Notes: a model not told the origin generated them from the sequence alone. A stretch of DNA of 34,529 nucleotides from an uncultured Paraprevotella sp. (GCA_900548345.1 URKA01000035.1:1-34529), one strand, 5' to 3'. Counted from the stretch's first letter, positions 15,685-24,825 are shown. Numbers and translations: made by a program.

Positions 15685-16616
15685 TCCGGTGTGGCCTCCC
15701 CTGCCGGCTCATCAGTGTCCTTGATGGTCAGTTCCATCATTTCTTTGTATGAACCGTTGAAGATGTTGCAATCCACGTTTCCCCGGATACCTTTCACCTT
15801 GCCGCAGTCGGTATGCTGCCAGAAATGCCATTTTCCTTTATATTCTAATTTTTCCACGTAATAGTGGGCTATCCAGTAAGGGTATTCGTCGAAGATTTTG
15901 TCGTTCAGGTAACGTAACTTGAATTTGTATCCGGTATAGATAATCGGTTTCACCTTGTATTTGGCTTCCACAATGTCCAGCCATGTCTTGACCGCCTTTT
16001 TCAGCTGTCCGTCTGTCAGGCTACCCGCTTTCTCCACATCCAGTACGGGCGGAAGGTCACCGGGTTCCAGATGCACCTGTTTCAGGAAGAAACGGGCTTG
16101 GCTGGCTGCATCCATCTCCGGCACAAAGAAGTGGTAAGCTCCTCTTACAAAGTCGTTTTTACGCGCTTCATAGAAGTTTAGGTTGAAGTTGTCGTCCATT
16201 AAAGAGACGCCCTCTGTGGCCTTGATGAACACAAAGCTCACCGGCGAGGTGTTGAGACTGGCATTACGCAGCATTTCCCAATCGATGTTCTCCTGATAGT
16301 GAGATACGTCTATGCCGTGCACATCGAATCCTTCGGGATAAACAGGCTCCCCATACATGGCTTTCCAACGGAAGGAATACGGATTTACAAAGAAGTAGTA
16401 AAAGAAAAAGCCATAGAGCACGCAGAGCGATATGGCACCTATCCACACATAACGCGAAGGGATGCGTTTGAAGAACAGCCATTTGTTGGTATTCTTTTTC
16501 CCAGCACGCGAAGTCGTTTTTCGTTTGGGCGCACCCGATACGGCACGTTTGCGCGGCGTGCCGGTTGCCTCGGAAGTCTTTTTGTCTTTGATGACTGTCT
16601 TGCGATATGCGCACAT
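15681..16616 (-). CDS. Membrane-anchored GH25 muramidase (lysozyme-like)
   Basis: Expected to cleave the beta-1,4 bond between N-acetylmuramic acid and N-acetylglucosamine in peptidoglycan. The 311-residue protein has a very basic cytoplasmic N-terminus (about 1-50, rich in Lys/Arg/Thr), one hydrophobic TM segment at about 56-77, then a GH25 domain at about 98-295. The start of the barrel is GIDVSHYQ with Asp103, and VLDVEKAG at 191-198 carries the catalytic Asp193/Glu195 pair. WQHTDCGKVKGIRGNVDCN near the end is the usual last conserved block. The topology puts the enzyme in the periplasm, tethered to the inner membrane. The start is placed at the ATG at 16616; the longer frame from a TTG has no support. 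It lies 84 bases after pfp with a hairpin between and no evident promoter, so expression may depend on read-through. Confidence 0.9.
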   Translation of the reverse strand: MCAYRKTVIKDKKTSEATGTPRKRAVSGAPKRKTTSRAGKKNTNKWLFFKRIPSRYVWIGAISLCVLYGFFFYYFFVNPYSFRWKAMYGEPVYPEGFDVHGIDVSHYQENIDWEMLRNASLNTSPVSFVFIKATEGVSLMDDNFNLNFYEARKNDFVRGAYHFFVPEMDAASQARFFLKQVHLEPGDLPPVLDVEKAGSLTDGQLKKAVKTWLDIVEAKYKVKPIIYTGYKFKLRYLNDKIFDEYPYWIAHYYVEKLEYKGKWHFWQHTDCGKVKGIRGNVDCNIFNGSYKEMMELTIKDTDEPAGEATPD

Positions 16617-16648
16617 AAACGATAGCCTATACTTGAGTTTATATATGT

Positions 16649-16683
16649 ACAGTCCCCCTGCCAACCGGTGACAGAGGGACTGT
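16649..16683 (-). other. Hairpin between pfp and the GH25 gene
   Basis: An 8-bp stem (16649-16656 with 16676-16683), extended by three more pairs after one mismatch, 18 bases past the pfp stop. No T-run follows on either strand, so it looks more like an RNA-stability or attenuation hairpin than a standard terminator. Confidence 0.45.
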
Positions 16684-16700
16684 AATCATCTTATATGGAT

Positions 16701-18338
16701 TTATTTTGCTTGTTCCAGTTGCAACGTCTTGGTAGGCTGGTCGCATACTTCAGACGGACCGAAATACTGGATGGGACCCGGATAGATGAAGCAGGTCTCG
16801 CGGGCCCACTTCTCACGGTTGGCCACGAATTCCTTGAACGGAGCACCGTCCAGACGCACCAGTGCTTTCTTAATCACAGGTTTCATCTCGCCGTTACGCT
16901 TCTCCATATTCATCATCATAGTGATGGGCACACCGCCGGCCACCCATTCTTCGGCAGGAGCCGTGGTATTCTTCACGATAGCCATATAGCCGGTCTTTCC
17001 GTTGGCCATCAGCATGGCTGCGCTCGTTCCCAAAGCATAGCAATAGTCCGAATCGTAGTTGGACGGAGCGGCACAACGTCCTTCATAACCGAAGAAATGG
17101 TGCAATGCAGCGAACTTGCCGTTGAATTTGCCTTCTTTCTTCCATGCTTCCAATTTGTTGGCTACCATCTCCGACAACAGTTTTTCCGTTTCGATGAGAG
17201 ATACCTGTACGTTTCCGTGCGGGTCGCGCTCCATGGTCAGCTGTGCGGCCACGCCTACGGGAAGTGATTCGTACACGGCTTTGTTCTCGGCCGAAAGTTT
17301 GCCTAAGATCCATTCACGCTGTTCGTCCTTGGCCAATGCAGCACCTTCGGGCGTAGCCAACAGGTCGTTCAGTTCGGCAATCAGTTTCTTCACAGCCGGG
17401 ATAAACTCGATAAGTCCTTCAGGTATCAGCACCGTACCGAAGTTGTTGCCGTCGTTTGCACGGTTCACTACGGCCTGTGCGATATAAGTCACCACGTCGT
17501 CCAAAGTCTGGTTCTTGGCTTCCACTTCTTCCGAAACGATACAAATGTTGGGCTGGCACTGCAATGCGCATTCCAATGCGATGTGCGAAGCGGAACGTCC
17601 CATCAGTTTGATGAAGTGCCAGTACTTGCGTGCGGAGTTGGCATCGCGCTGGATGTTTCCGATTACTTCCGCATACGTCTTGCAGGCCGTATCGAAACCG
17701 AAAGAAGTCTCAATCTGTTCGTTCTTCAAGTCACCGTCGATGGTTTTCGGACAGCCGATAACCTGTACGCCGTATTTCTTGGCTGCATAATATTCCGCAA
17801 GCACGCATGCGTTTGTGTTGGAATCGTCGCCGCCGATGATGACGATGGCTTTGATGTTCAGTTCACGGATGATTTCGAGTCCTTTCTCGAACTGTTCTTC
17901 TTTCTCCAGTTTGGTACGTCCGGAACCAATCATGTCGAAACCTCCCGTATTGCGGTAGTTGTCGATGATGTCTGCTGTCAATTCCATATAATCATGGTCT
18001 ACCAGACCACCGGGGCCGAGGATGAAGCCGTAGAGTCTGCTTGCCGGATTCAGACGTTTCAGTCCGTCGAACAGACCGCAAATCACGTTGTGTCCGCCGG
18101 GTGCCTGTCCGCCGGAGAGGATTACGCCGACGTTAATCGGGGCATATTCTTTCTCTTCGCCCGGAACAAATTCCACGAGGGGCATTCCGTAAGTGTTGGG
18201 GAACAATTTCTTGATTTCTTCCTGGTCGGCTACCGACTGCGTGGCGGCTCCTTCTTTTACCGACACGCTGCCCTGCAGGCCTTTCGGCAACTTGGGCTGA
18301 TAAGCAGCTCTTGCAATTTGCAATGCACTTTTTTCCAT
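16701..18338 (-). CDS. pfp: Diphosphate-fructose-6-phosphate 1-phosphotransferase (PPi-PFK)
   Basis: Reversible phosphorylation of fructose 6-phosphate using pyrophosphate, allowing glycolysis and gluconeogenesis through one enzyme. At 545 residues it belongs to the long PFP clade (plant beta subunit and spirochaete type), not the short ATP-PFK. GGQAPGGHN at 76-84 forms the phosphate-binding loop. GGDDSNTNA at 169-177 has the second Asp that excludes ATP and favours PPi, where ATP enzymes have GGDGS. PKTIDGDL at 197-204 has the Lys and catalytic Asp of PPi enzymes. MGRSASHIALECAL follows as the substrate-binding block. It has its own promoter box 42 bases upstream of the ATG and lies upstream of the GH25 gene. 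Confidence 0.95.
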   Translation of the reverse strand: MEKSALQIARAAYQPKLPKGLQGSVSVKEGAATQSVADQEEIKKLFPNTYGMPLVEFVPGEEKEYAPINVGVILSGGQAPGGHNVICGLFDGLKRLNPASRLYGFILGPGGLVDHDYMELTADIIDNYRNTGGFDMIGSGRTKLEKEEQFEKGLEIIRELNIKAIVIIGGDDSNTNACVLAEYYAAKKYGVQVIGCPKTIDGDLKNEQIETSFGFDTACKTYAEVIGNIQRDANSARKYWHFIKLMGRSASHIALECALQCQPNICIVSEEVEAKNQTLDDVVTYIAQAVVNRANDGNNFGTVLIPEGLIEFIPAVKKLIAELNDLLATPEGAALAKDEQREWILGKLSAENKAVYESLPVGVAAQLTMERDPHGNVQVSLIETEKLLSEMVANKLEAWKKEGKFNGKFAALHHFFGYEGRCAAPSNYDSDYCYALGTSAAMLMANGKTGYMAIVKNTTAPAEEWVAGGVPITMMMNMEKRNGEMKPVIKKALVRLDGAPFKEFVANREKWARETCFIYPGPIQYFGPSEVCDQPTKTLQLEQAK

Positions 18339-18380
18339 CTTTATATGCGAATTAATAGTTATGAAATTTCATTCGGGGTG

Positions 18381-18388
18381 CAAAGTTA
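18381..18388 (-). promoter_or_regulatory. Bacteroides -7 box for pfp
   Basis: Minus-strand TAACTTTG followed by C, 42 bases upstream of the pfp ATG. No clear -33 match. Confidence 0.65.
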
Positions 18389-18470
18389 ATGCTTTTTGTT
18401 GAATTATCGAAAAGAACCGTGGCAAAAGTTTGGCCTCCTGACCGACGTTTTTCCGCCATGTCAAGTGTCC

Positions 18471-18552
18471 GCCGAAACGCACACCTGTGAAGAACGAAAT
18501 GCACACAGGTGAGCGTCTCGTTCTTCACAGGTGTGCGTTTCGGCCCTTTTTT
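18471..18552 (+). repeat. 27-bp inverted repeat with T-run, CACAGGTG family, copy 1
   Basis: Left arm 18471-18497 and right arm 18518-18544 are perfect reverse complements over 27 bases, with a 20-base loop, followed by six T at 18547-18552. The arms contain the octamer CACCTGTG/CACAGGTG next to AAGAACGA, and the loop carries a further CACAGGTG. It has terminator form on the plus strand, yet neither flanking gene ends here: both start away from it. A related palindrome lies at 34474-34529. Confidence 0.8.
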
Positions 18553-18655
18553 ATGCCTGATTATTAGCGTGTTCGGATGCCCGTCAAAATCCTCTTTAAA
18601 CTCTTTAAATTTTGTTATTATTTAATTCTTATTCGTGTTTTACATGATATTTTAG

Positions 18656-18663
18656 TATATTTG
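18656..18663 (+). promoter_or_regulatory. Bacteroides -7 box for the 89-residue gene and acyltransferase
   Basis: TATATTTG, 28 bases upstream of the ATG at 18692. No exact -33 TTTG at the expected distance. Confidence 0.6.
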
Positions 18664-18691
18664 TCTCGAATAACCGTTAAACTATAAGGCT

Positions 18692-18961
18692 ATGGCAAAA
18701 AGAAAGGACTTAAAGAAGAATATCAACTACATCTGCAGCGAACTGTTCGCGGAGTGTGTAGCGCTTATCCATTACAAGAATGGAGTGAAGCAGGAGGATG
18801 TGGACAATGTCATGACGCGCATCTTGCTGATGCAAGACGAGTTCATCAACCGTATCAGTCATACGCAGCCTGGAGAGGCCGCCGCATATTACAAGAAATT
18901 GCGCGATGATTTCAACGCGCAGGTTGAAGACCTTGTCACGATTATCAGTCAGCTTAATTAA
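18692..18961 (+). CDS. Small helical protein of unknown function (89 residues)
   Basis: I do not recognise this family. The protein is short, soluble and strongly helical in appearance, with a basic N-terminus (MAKRKDLKKN), a pair of Cys/His-containing segments (Cys15, Cys22, His27) and a C-terminal helix ending in SQLN. There is no signal peptide and no TM segment. It has its own promoter, and its stop codon is directly followed by the ATG of the acyltransferase gene (TAAATG), which implies translational coupling and perhaps a joint role. The combination of promoter, coupling and normal codon choice makes it a real gene. Confidence 0.8.
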   Translation: MAKRKDLKKNINYICSELFAECVALIHYKNGVKQEDVDNVMTRILLMQDEFINRISHTQPGEAAAYYKKLRDDFNAQVEDLVTIISQLN

Positions 18962-19519
18962 ATGCAGGGAAGGATTTGCAGTTTCCTCCTGTTCAGGGTG
19001 ATGGGATGGAAAGCGGAGATTACGGTGCCGATGCCCGATAAGTATATCATAGCTTTGGCGCCGCATACGAGTAATTTTGATTTCATTTTGGGCATACTCT
19101 ACAGTCGCGCCATGGGATTCCGGTGCGATTTTTTAATGAAGAAAGAATGGTTCTTCTGGCCTTTGGGCATGTTGATGCGCAGACTTGGCGGCATACCGGT
19201 GTACAGAAGCAAGAAAATGAGCATGACCGACCAGTTGGCGGCAATAGCCCGCAAACGGAACGAATTCCACCTTTGCATTACGCCGGAGGGTACACGCTCG
19301 CGCACCGAAGAATGGAAAAAGGGCTTCTATTATATTGCCATGAAGGCGGAACTGCCTGTCATGCTCTACGGTGTGGACTATTCCACCAAAACCATACGCT
19401 GTACGAAAACCATCATTCCCAACGGCGACATAGAAGGACAGATGAAGGAAATCAAGACCTATTTCAAGGACTTTCAGGGAAAATATCCCGAAAAATTCAC
19501 TACTGGGGCAATTGAATAA
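18962..19519 (+). CDS. PlsC-like 1-acyl-glycerol-3-phosphate acyltransferase family protein
   Basis: Predicted to transfer an acyl chain to a lysophospholipid or related acceptor at the inner membrane. The 185-residue protein is shorter than classical PlsC (about 240) and lacks its long N-terminal TM segment. The catalytic HX4D motif is HTSNFD at 35-40. FLMKKEWFFWPLG is at 57-69, GGIPVYR at 76-82 is the second conserved block, and ITPEGTRS at 106-113 is the substrate-phosphate block. All catalytic residues are present. The ATG directly abuts the preceding stop, so this start is firm. Short forms of this kind occur in Bacteroidetes; the acceptor could be a glycerolipid or another amphiphile. 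Confidence 0.87.
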   Translation: MQGRICSFLLFRVMGWKAEITVPMPDKYIIALAPHTSNFDFILGILYSRAMGFRCDFLMKKEWFFWPLGMLMRRLGGIPVYRSKKMSMTDQLAAIARKRNEFHLCITPEGTRSRTEEWKKGFYYIAMKAELPVMLYGVDYSTKTIRCTKTIIPNGDIEGQMKEIKTYFKDFQGKYPEKFTTGAIE

Positions 19520-19522
19520 AGG

Positions 19523-22423
19523 ATGAAACGATGTTTGACAAGCCTGGCAGGACTCTTTCTGCTGGGAATTTCTGTATATGCACAAAACAGCGGGAAGCAA
19601 ATCACACAGCGGTTGGCAGATTACTTTGCTTCCTACCAGACCACTTATACCACTCCTGCCGACCGGTGCCGTATTGAGAATGTCAAGGTGGACGAAAAAG
19701 GCCGTACAGTGGAAATATTCATGAACGAAGTCTTTGCCGGACAATCCTTCAGCCGCGACAAAGTGCAGGATGTTTACCGTAATGTCAAACGTCTGTTGCC
19801 AACGCCCTACAATACCTACCGCATCATCATATACGGAAAGAAAATACCGGTTGAGGAACTGGTGACGGACATACAGCACGGAGATTCCACCCGGAACAAG
19901 AAATGGGGCGCACGCCTCTACCGTGGCATCCCATGGGTGAAACGTGCACAATTGCCTTACGACATCACACAAGGACTGCAAGACCGGCATCTGGCCGTAT
20001 GGGCAAGTCACGGACGCTATTACAAGAACGACAAGAACACCTGGACGTGGCAACGCCCTTATCTGTACTGCACTACGGAAGACCTGTTCACACAGACCAT
20101 CGTGGTGCCTTTCCTGATTCCCATGTTGGAGAAAGCCGGAGCCTACGTATTCACCACGCGCGAAAGAGACTGGCAACCGCACGAAGCGGTTGTTGACAAC
20201 GACACGCCGGACAAGGATGGCACATACAAGGAATATAATGAGAAGCATGCCTGGGAAACATACGGCACGGGATTCGCACATCTCAAAACTGTATATACCG
20301 ACGGCGAAAACCCGTTTCTTGACGGGACTTCACGTTTTGCCTATACGGTAAACCGCAAGAATATGGCTTCCGGCATCAAATGGACACCCGACATTCCCGA
20401 AGCCGGACGGTATGCCGTATATGTCTCCTATCCCACCGCCCCGACTTCGGTGCCGGATGCACAATATACGGTACGCCATAAGGGAGTGTCCACCATATTC
20501 AAAGTCAACCAGCAGATGGGAGGCGGCACGTGGGTCTACTTAGGAACATTCGATTTCGACAAGGATAATCCCCAGGCCAACCATGTAGCCCTGAGTAACC
20601 TGAGCAATCATCGCGGCATAGTGACGGCCGACGCCGTACGCTTCGGAGGAGGTATGGGCAATATCGCGCGCGGCGATTCGCTGCAGGCCTTCGTAAGCGG
20701 ACTTCCACGTTATCTGGAGGGAGCACGCTACACGGCACAATGGAGCGGCATGCCCTACGGTGTGTATAGCAGCAAGAACGGAACGAACGATTACGGAGAT
20801 GACATCAACGTACGCCCGCACATGACAAACTATGTGGCCGGCGGAAGCACATATTGTCCGCAGGACAGCGGACTGCACGTACCGATAGAGCTTTCCGTAG
20901 CGGTACATAGCGACGCAGGAATCGCATCCGACAACGGTTTTGTGGGCACATTGGGCATCTATACCACCGATTACAACGAGGGCATGCTGGCAGCCGGCCT
21001 TTCCCGACTGACATCCCGCGACTTGTGCGACATTGTCATGACGCAGGTGGAAGAAGACTTGTCGCGCGTCTGCGGCAACTGGAAACGCCGGCAGATGTTC
21101 GACCGCAACTACAGCGAGACCCGCGAGCCTCAAGTGCCTTCCATGATATTGGAAACACTCTCCCACCAAAACTTCAAGGACATGGCCATGGGGCATGACC
21201 CCGTCTTCAAGTTTCATCTGGCACGCGCCATATATAAAGGTATATTGAAATACTCCGCCAGCCAGCATGAAACGAACTATACGGTGCAGCCGCTTCCCGT
21301 ACATTGTTTCCAAACGAGTATCAATCCTGAACGGAAAGAAATCCGTCTGTCGTGGCTCCCACGGCAAGACAGCAACGAACCGTCCGCCCGACCCACCGGA
21401 TATGTCGTATATACCCGGAAAGGAGATGGAGGTTATGACAACGGAACTTTCATCAGAGAGTCATCTTGTACGATAAATGCCGAGGAGAACACACTCTACT
21501 CCTTCAAGGTGACGGCAGTAAACGAAGGAGGCGAAAGTTTCCCTTCGGAAGAACTGTCGGCCATGGTAGCCAAGAATGCCCGTGCCTGCGTACTGATTAT
21601 CGACGGGTTCCAGCGCGTGGCGGCTCCGCAAGTGGTGAAAACAGACTCCACACAGGGCTTCGACATGAACGCGGACCCAGGAGTTCCCTACATACAATCG
21701 CCCGGATTCAGCGGCCGCCAGCTCATCTTCGACACGCAAAACCACCCCTCTGCCGACTGGGGATACAGCGGGAATGAACTCGAAGGTCGTATGATGGCCG
21801 GCAACGCGTTCAATCACTGCTATACACACGGAGATGCCATCGCCACAGCTGGCGGTTATTCTTTTGCATCGGCCTCTCGTTCGGCCGTAGAAAGCCAGAC
21901 TGTGGACATGCGCGCATACGATGTGATTGACCTTATACTGGGATTGCAGAGAAACGACGGATACAGTCTGCGCCGTTATCCCACGCTGACCCCCGTACTC
22001 TGCAACGCACTTCGTGAGTTTGTTCGTATGCATGGCAATCTTCTGGTGAGCGGTGCATACGTGGCAAGTGACCCCAAAGGACAGGACGAAGCCGACTTTC
22101 TGCGCAACACACTGAAGGTGGATGCTTACGCGCCTCTTGCCTTGGATGGAATAACCACAGCAGAAGGCATGAATACCTCACTGCGGCTTTATACGGAACT
22201 GAACGACAAACATTACGCAGCGACACATGCCGACTGCCTGATACCAGAGGCTTCGGCATTCACCACCTTATTGTACGCTCCGGCGCAGAATTCGGCAGCC
22301 ATAGCCTATCAGGGCCGTGACTACCGTTGCATCACGATGGGATTCCCGTTTGAATGTATCCGGTATGCCGCCGACCGCGACAAGATTATGGCGGCATTCC
22401 TGAATTTTCTACTCGCACGGTAG
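19523..22423 (+). CDS. Secreted amidase-like protein with an inserted golvesin-like domain and Fn3 domain
   Basis: A 966-residue exported protein (signal peptide 1-20, ending YAQ). Homologues are often labelled xanthan lyase, which I doubt. The pattern fits a zinc N-acetylmuramoyl-L-alanine amidase (Amidase_3) fold split by an insertion. His163 (WASHGRYY), Glu186 (TTEDLFT, followed by the LEKAGAYVFTTRERD strand), His462 (VAVHSDAG) and Glu544 (MILETLSH) align with the three metal ligands and catalytic Glu. Between them, about 278-375 looks like a golvesin C-terminal-like beta domain (WTPDIPEAGRYAVYVSYP to TADAVRFGGG). An Fn3-like domain follows at about 590-682 and an unassigned C-terminal domain at 690-966. 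It starts 3 bases after the acyltransferase stop. The catalytic assignment is an inference from motif order. Confidence 0.75.
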   Translation: MKRCLTSLAGLFLLGISVYAQNSGKQITQRLADYFASYQTTYTTPADRCRIENVKVDEKGRTVEIFMNEVFAGQSFSRDKVQDVYRNVKRLLPTPYNTYRIIIYGKKIPVEELVTDIQHGDSTRNKKWGARLYRGIPWVKRAQLPYDITQGLQDRHLAVWASHGRYYKNDKNTWTWQRPYLYCTTEDLFTQTIVVPFLIPMLEKAGAYVFTTRERDWQPHEAVVDNDTPDKDGTYKEYNEKHAWETYGTGFAHLKTVYTDGENPFLDGTSRFAYTVNRKNMASGIKWTPDIPEAGRYAVYVSYPTAPTSVPDAQYTVRHKGVSTIFKVNQQMGGGTWVYLGTFDFDKDNPQANHVALSNLSNHRGIVTADAVRFGGGMGNIARGDSLQAFVSGLPRYLEGARYTAQWSGMPYGVYSSKNGTNDYGDDINVRPHMTNYVAGGSTYCPQDSGLHVPIELSVAVHSDAGIASDNGFVGTLGIYTTDYNEGMLAAGLSRLTSRDLCDIVMTQVEEDLSRVCGNWKRRQMFDRNYSETREPQVPSMILETLSHQNFKDMAMGHDPVFKFHLARAIYKGILKYSASQHETNYTVQPLPVHCFQTSINPERKEIRLSWLPRQDSNEPSARPTGYVVYTRKGDGGYDNGTFIRESSCTINAEENTLYSFKVTAVNEGGESFPSEELSAMVAKNARACVLIIDGFQRVAAPQVVKTDSTQGFDMNADPGVPYIQSPGFSGRQLIFDTQNHPSADWGYSGNELEGRMMAGNAFNHCYTHGDAIATAGGYSFASASRSAVESQTVDMRAYDVIDLILGLQRNDGYSLRRYPTLTPVLCNALREFVRMHGNLLVSGAYVASDPKGQDEADFLRNTLKVDAYAPLALDGITTAEGMNTSLRLYTELNDKHYAATHADCLIPEASAFTTLLYAPAQNSAAIAYQGRDYRCITMGFPFECIRYAADRDKIMAAFLNFLLAR

Positions 22424-22442
22424 TCCTGTCGAAAAAAATACG

Positions 22443-22450
22443 TATATTTG
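22443..22450 (+). promoter_or_regulatory. Bacteroides -7 box for the 106-residue gene and ygiQ
   Basis: TATATTTG, 25 bases upstream of the ATG at 22476, in the 52-base gap after the amidase-like gene. Confidence 0.6.
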
Positions 22451-22475
22451 TAGCAAACATCAACTCAAAAACGAT

Positions 22476-22796
22476 ATGTACGAGATTCAAGCAAATGCAA
22501 AAGGTTCGCGACATCTGACTGTCAGTGACGAACATCTTGAGACTATTGAAAAATATACGCTTTTCCACGGCCTGGTAAGCAGCACGGGCGTGGTGGACGA
22601 ACTGGTTCTGGAAAAACTTTGTATGAATGTGCGTTCCCTTATCGAGGCACATCCCGATAATGGCGACCTGCTCAACTTCTGCAAGGAAGTGCTTTATCAC
22701 GATAACATGAAACCGTTCGGCCTGAATCGTCTGATGGCATTGTATAACGAATGGAGCACAACACGCCAGACGGCAGAACAGCCTTCGGAAGAATAA
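22476..22796 (+). CDS. Small helical protein of unknown function (106 residues)
   Basis: Not recognised. The protein is soluble and probably all-helical, with an acidic C-terminal tail (TAEQPSEE). It has no signal peptide, no TM segment and no metal-binding cysteine pattern (two isolated Cys). It has its own promoter box 25 bases upstream, and ygiQ follows after 16 bases, so it is likely the first gene of an operon with ygiQ and the PP2C-like gene. Codon choice is like its neighbours. No function is proposed. Confidence 0.75.
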   Translation: MYEIQANAKGSRHLTVSDEHLETIEKYTLFHGLVSSTGVVDELVLEKLCMNVRSLIEAHPDNGDLLNFCKEVLYHDNMKPFGLNRLMALYNEWSTTRQTAEQPSEE

Positions 22797-22812
22797 TATA
22801 CTGGGCTGACCG

Positions 22813-24825
22813 ATGAAGGACTATCGTTTGACCGACTGGTTGCCTACCACGAAAAAAGAAATGGAATTGCGTGGATGGGACACACCCGACATCATCCTTT
22901 TCAGTGCAGACGCTTACGTAGACCACCCCTCGTTCGGAGCCGCGGTCATCGGACGCATACTCGAAGCGGAAGGGGTGAAGGTGGCTATCGTGCCCCAACC
23001 TGATTGGCACGGTGATTTCCGCGACTTCAAAAAGTTGGGGCGTCCCCGCTTGTGGTTCGGAGTGGCACCGGGATGTATGGATTCCATGGTGAACAAGTAT
23101 ACAGCCAACCGGCGGTTACGCAACGAAGACGCCTATTCTCCGGAGGGACGGCACGACTTGCGTCCCGAATATCCGACAGTCGTATACACCCGGATACTGA
23201 AACAATTGTATCCAGATGTACCGGTGGTGCTCGGTGGCATTGAGGCCTCCCTGCGCAGACTGACCCATTATGATTACTGGCAGGAAAAGTTCCGTCCAAG
23301 CATCCTGTGTGATAGCGGAGCCGACATGATTATATATGGCATGGGAGAAAAACCGGTAGTGGAGCTGACACAACGGCTCCTTGCCGCGATTGACTCCGGT
23401 CATGAAGAACTGGATTATGACGAAGAGGGAAACGCAAGAATCGGACGAAGGGCTTTCAGAAGAATACTGCAACTCGGAGGGGCAATTCCCCAAACGGTGT
23501 CGTTATATGGAAAAGACGAAATTCCCGATGGAGTCACCCAAGATGACATCCTTTTGCATAGTCATGAGGAATGTCTGCAAGATATGAAGGCCCAGGCTGA
23601 CAATTTACGCCATATTGAGGAAGAAAGTAACAAATATCAGGCGCAGCGCATTATCCAACAGACGGGAAACAGGTTCGTAGTAGTAAATCCGCCCTATCCA
23701 CCGATGTCTCAGGAGGATATGGACCACTCTTTTGATCTTCCCTATACCCGTCTGCCCCATCCCAAATACAAAGGCAAGCGCATACCGGCCTACGAAATGA
23801 TAAAGTTCTCGGTCAATATGCACCGCGGATGTTTCGGCGGATGCGCCTTCTGCACGATTTCCATGCATCAGGGCAAATTCATCGTCAACCGCAGCAAGGA
23901 GAGTATACTGAAGGAAGTAAGGCAAATCACGGAAATGCCGGGTTTCAAAGGAAACCTGTCTGATCTGGGAGGTCCGTCCGCCAATATGTACGGCATGCAA
24001 GGAAAGAATTTGAAGGCTTGCAGAAAATGTAAACGCCCTTCATGTATTCATCCGGGAATATGTCCGAACCTGAACACAGACCATAGTGCACTCTTGGACA
24101 TCTACCGTGCGGTCGATGCCGTACCCGGAGTAAAACGAAGCTACATCGGTAGCGGCATACGCTATGACCTTTTACTGTATGATACGAAAGACGAACGTGT
24201 CAACAGGACAAACGCAGAATACACGCGTGAACTGATATGCCGTCATGTAAGCGGACGTCTCAAGGTAGCTCCTGAGCACACGAGCGACAAGGTGCTGTAT
24301 CTGATGCGAAAACCGTCCTTCACCCTGTTCCGGCAATTTAAGACGCTGTTCGAACGTATCAATAGAGAGGCCGGACTGAACCAACAGATTATACCGTATT
24401 TCATCAGCAGCCATCCCGGATGTACGGAAGAAGACATGGCGGAACTGGCGGTACAGACCAAAGAAATGGACTTTCATCTGGAGCAGATACAAGACTTCAC
24501 TCCTACTCCGATGACTGTCAGCACGGAGACATGGGCTACAGGATACCATCCTTACACACTGGAGAAAGTATTCAGTGCCAAGTCGCAAAAGGACAAACTG
24601 GCCCAACGCATGTTCTTCTTCTGGTACAAACCTGAGGAACAACAGAAAATCAGAGCAGAACTACGCAAAATCAACCGTTCCGACCTTACGGGCAAACTGT
24701 TCGGCACGGCCATCCAAACGATGGAATGGAAAAGAAAAGCTACAGGACGCGATGAAAATCATAGAGAAATTCCAAAGAGGGAAAACTACAACAGACACAA
24801 ACGAAGACGGAATCGTAACGACTGA
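22813..24825 (+). CDS. ygiQ: YgiQ-family (UPF0313) radical SAM protein
   Basis: A radical SAM enzyme of unknown reaction. The 670-residue length is normal for YgiQ. An N-terminal B12-binding-like Rossmann segment (about 25-200, with SADAYVDHPSFGAAVIGRIL and VVLGGIEASLRR) is family-typical. The radical SAM core begins at about 330, with the cluster motif CFGGCAFC (Cys340, Cys344, Cys347). A further cysteine group CRKCKRPSCIHPGICPN lies about 60 residues later, suggesting a second metal site. The C-terminal region corresponds to DUF3362 and ends in a basic tail. The final 74 bases overlap the next gene in a different frame. The family is certain; the substrate is unknown. Confidence 0.93.
   Translation: MKDYRLTDWLPTTKKEMELRGWDTPDIILFSADAYVDHPSFGAAVIGRILEAEGVKVAIVPQPDWHGDFRDFKKLGRPRLWFGVAPGCMDSMVNKYTANRRLRNEDAYSPEGRHDLRPEYPTVVYTRILKQLYPDVPVVLGGIEASLRRLTHYDYWQEKFRPSILCDSGADMIIYGMGEKPVVELTQRLLAAIDSGHEELDYDEEGNARIGRRAFRRILQLGGAIPQTVSLYGKDEIPDGVTQDDILLHSHEECLQDMKAQADNLRHIEEESNKYQAQRIIQQTGNRFVVVNPPYPPMSQEDMDHSFDLPYTRLPHPKYKGKRIPAYEMIKFSVNMHRGCFGGCAFCTISMHQGKFIVNRSKESILKEVRQITEMPGFKGNLSDLGGPSANMYGMQGKNLKACRKCKRPSCIHPGICPNLNTDHSALLDIYRAVDAVPGVKRSYIGSGIRYDLLLYDTKDERVNRTNAEYTRELICRHVSGRLKVAPEHTSDKVLYLMRKPSFTLFRQFKTLFERINREAGLNQQIIPYFISSHPGCTEEDMAELAVQTKEMDFHLEQIQDFTPTPMTVSTETWATGYHPYTLEKVFSAKSQKDKLAQRMFFFWYKPEEQQKIRAELRKINRSDLTGKLFGTAIQTMEWKRKATGRDENHREIPKRENYNRHKRRRNRND

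Larger units (their letters stand above)
18339..18691. other. 353-base intergenic region between divergent pfp and the 89-residue gene
   Basis: It holds the pfp promoter box (18381-18388), the long inverted repeat with T-run (18471-18552), about 100 AT-rich bases without coding sign, and the promoter box at 18656-18663. No gene is visible. Confidence 0.7.

Noticed and set aside
19133..20281. 382-codon minus-strand open frame
   Set aside because: Antisense to the acyltransferase and the amidase-like gene, both of which carry clear motifs; its composition is that of a shadow frame.
24752..24825. Frameshift joining ygiQ to the next gene
   Set aside because: ygiQ reaches its normal length and ends in a typical basic tail; the downstream protein belongs to a different fold, so overlap is the simpler reading.
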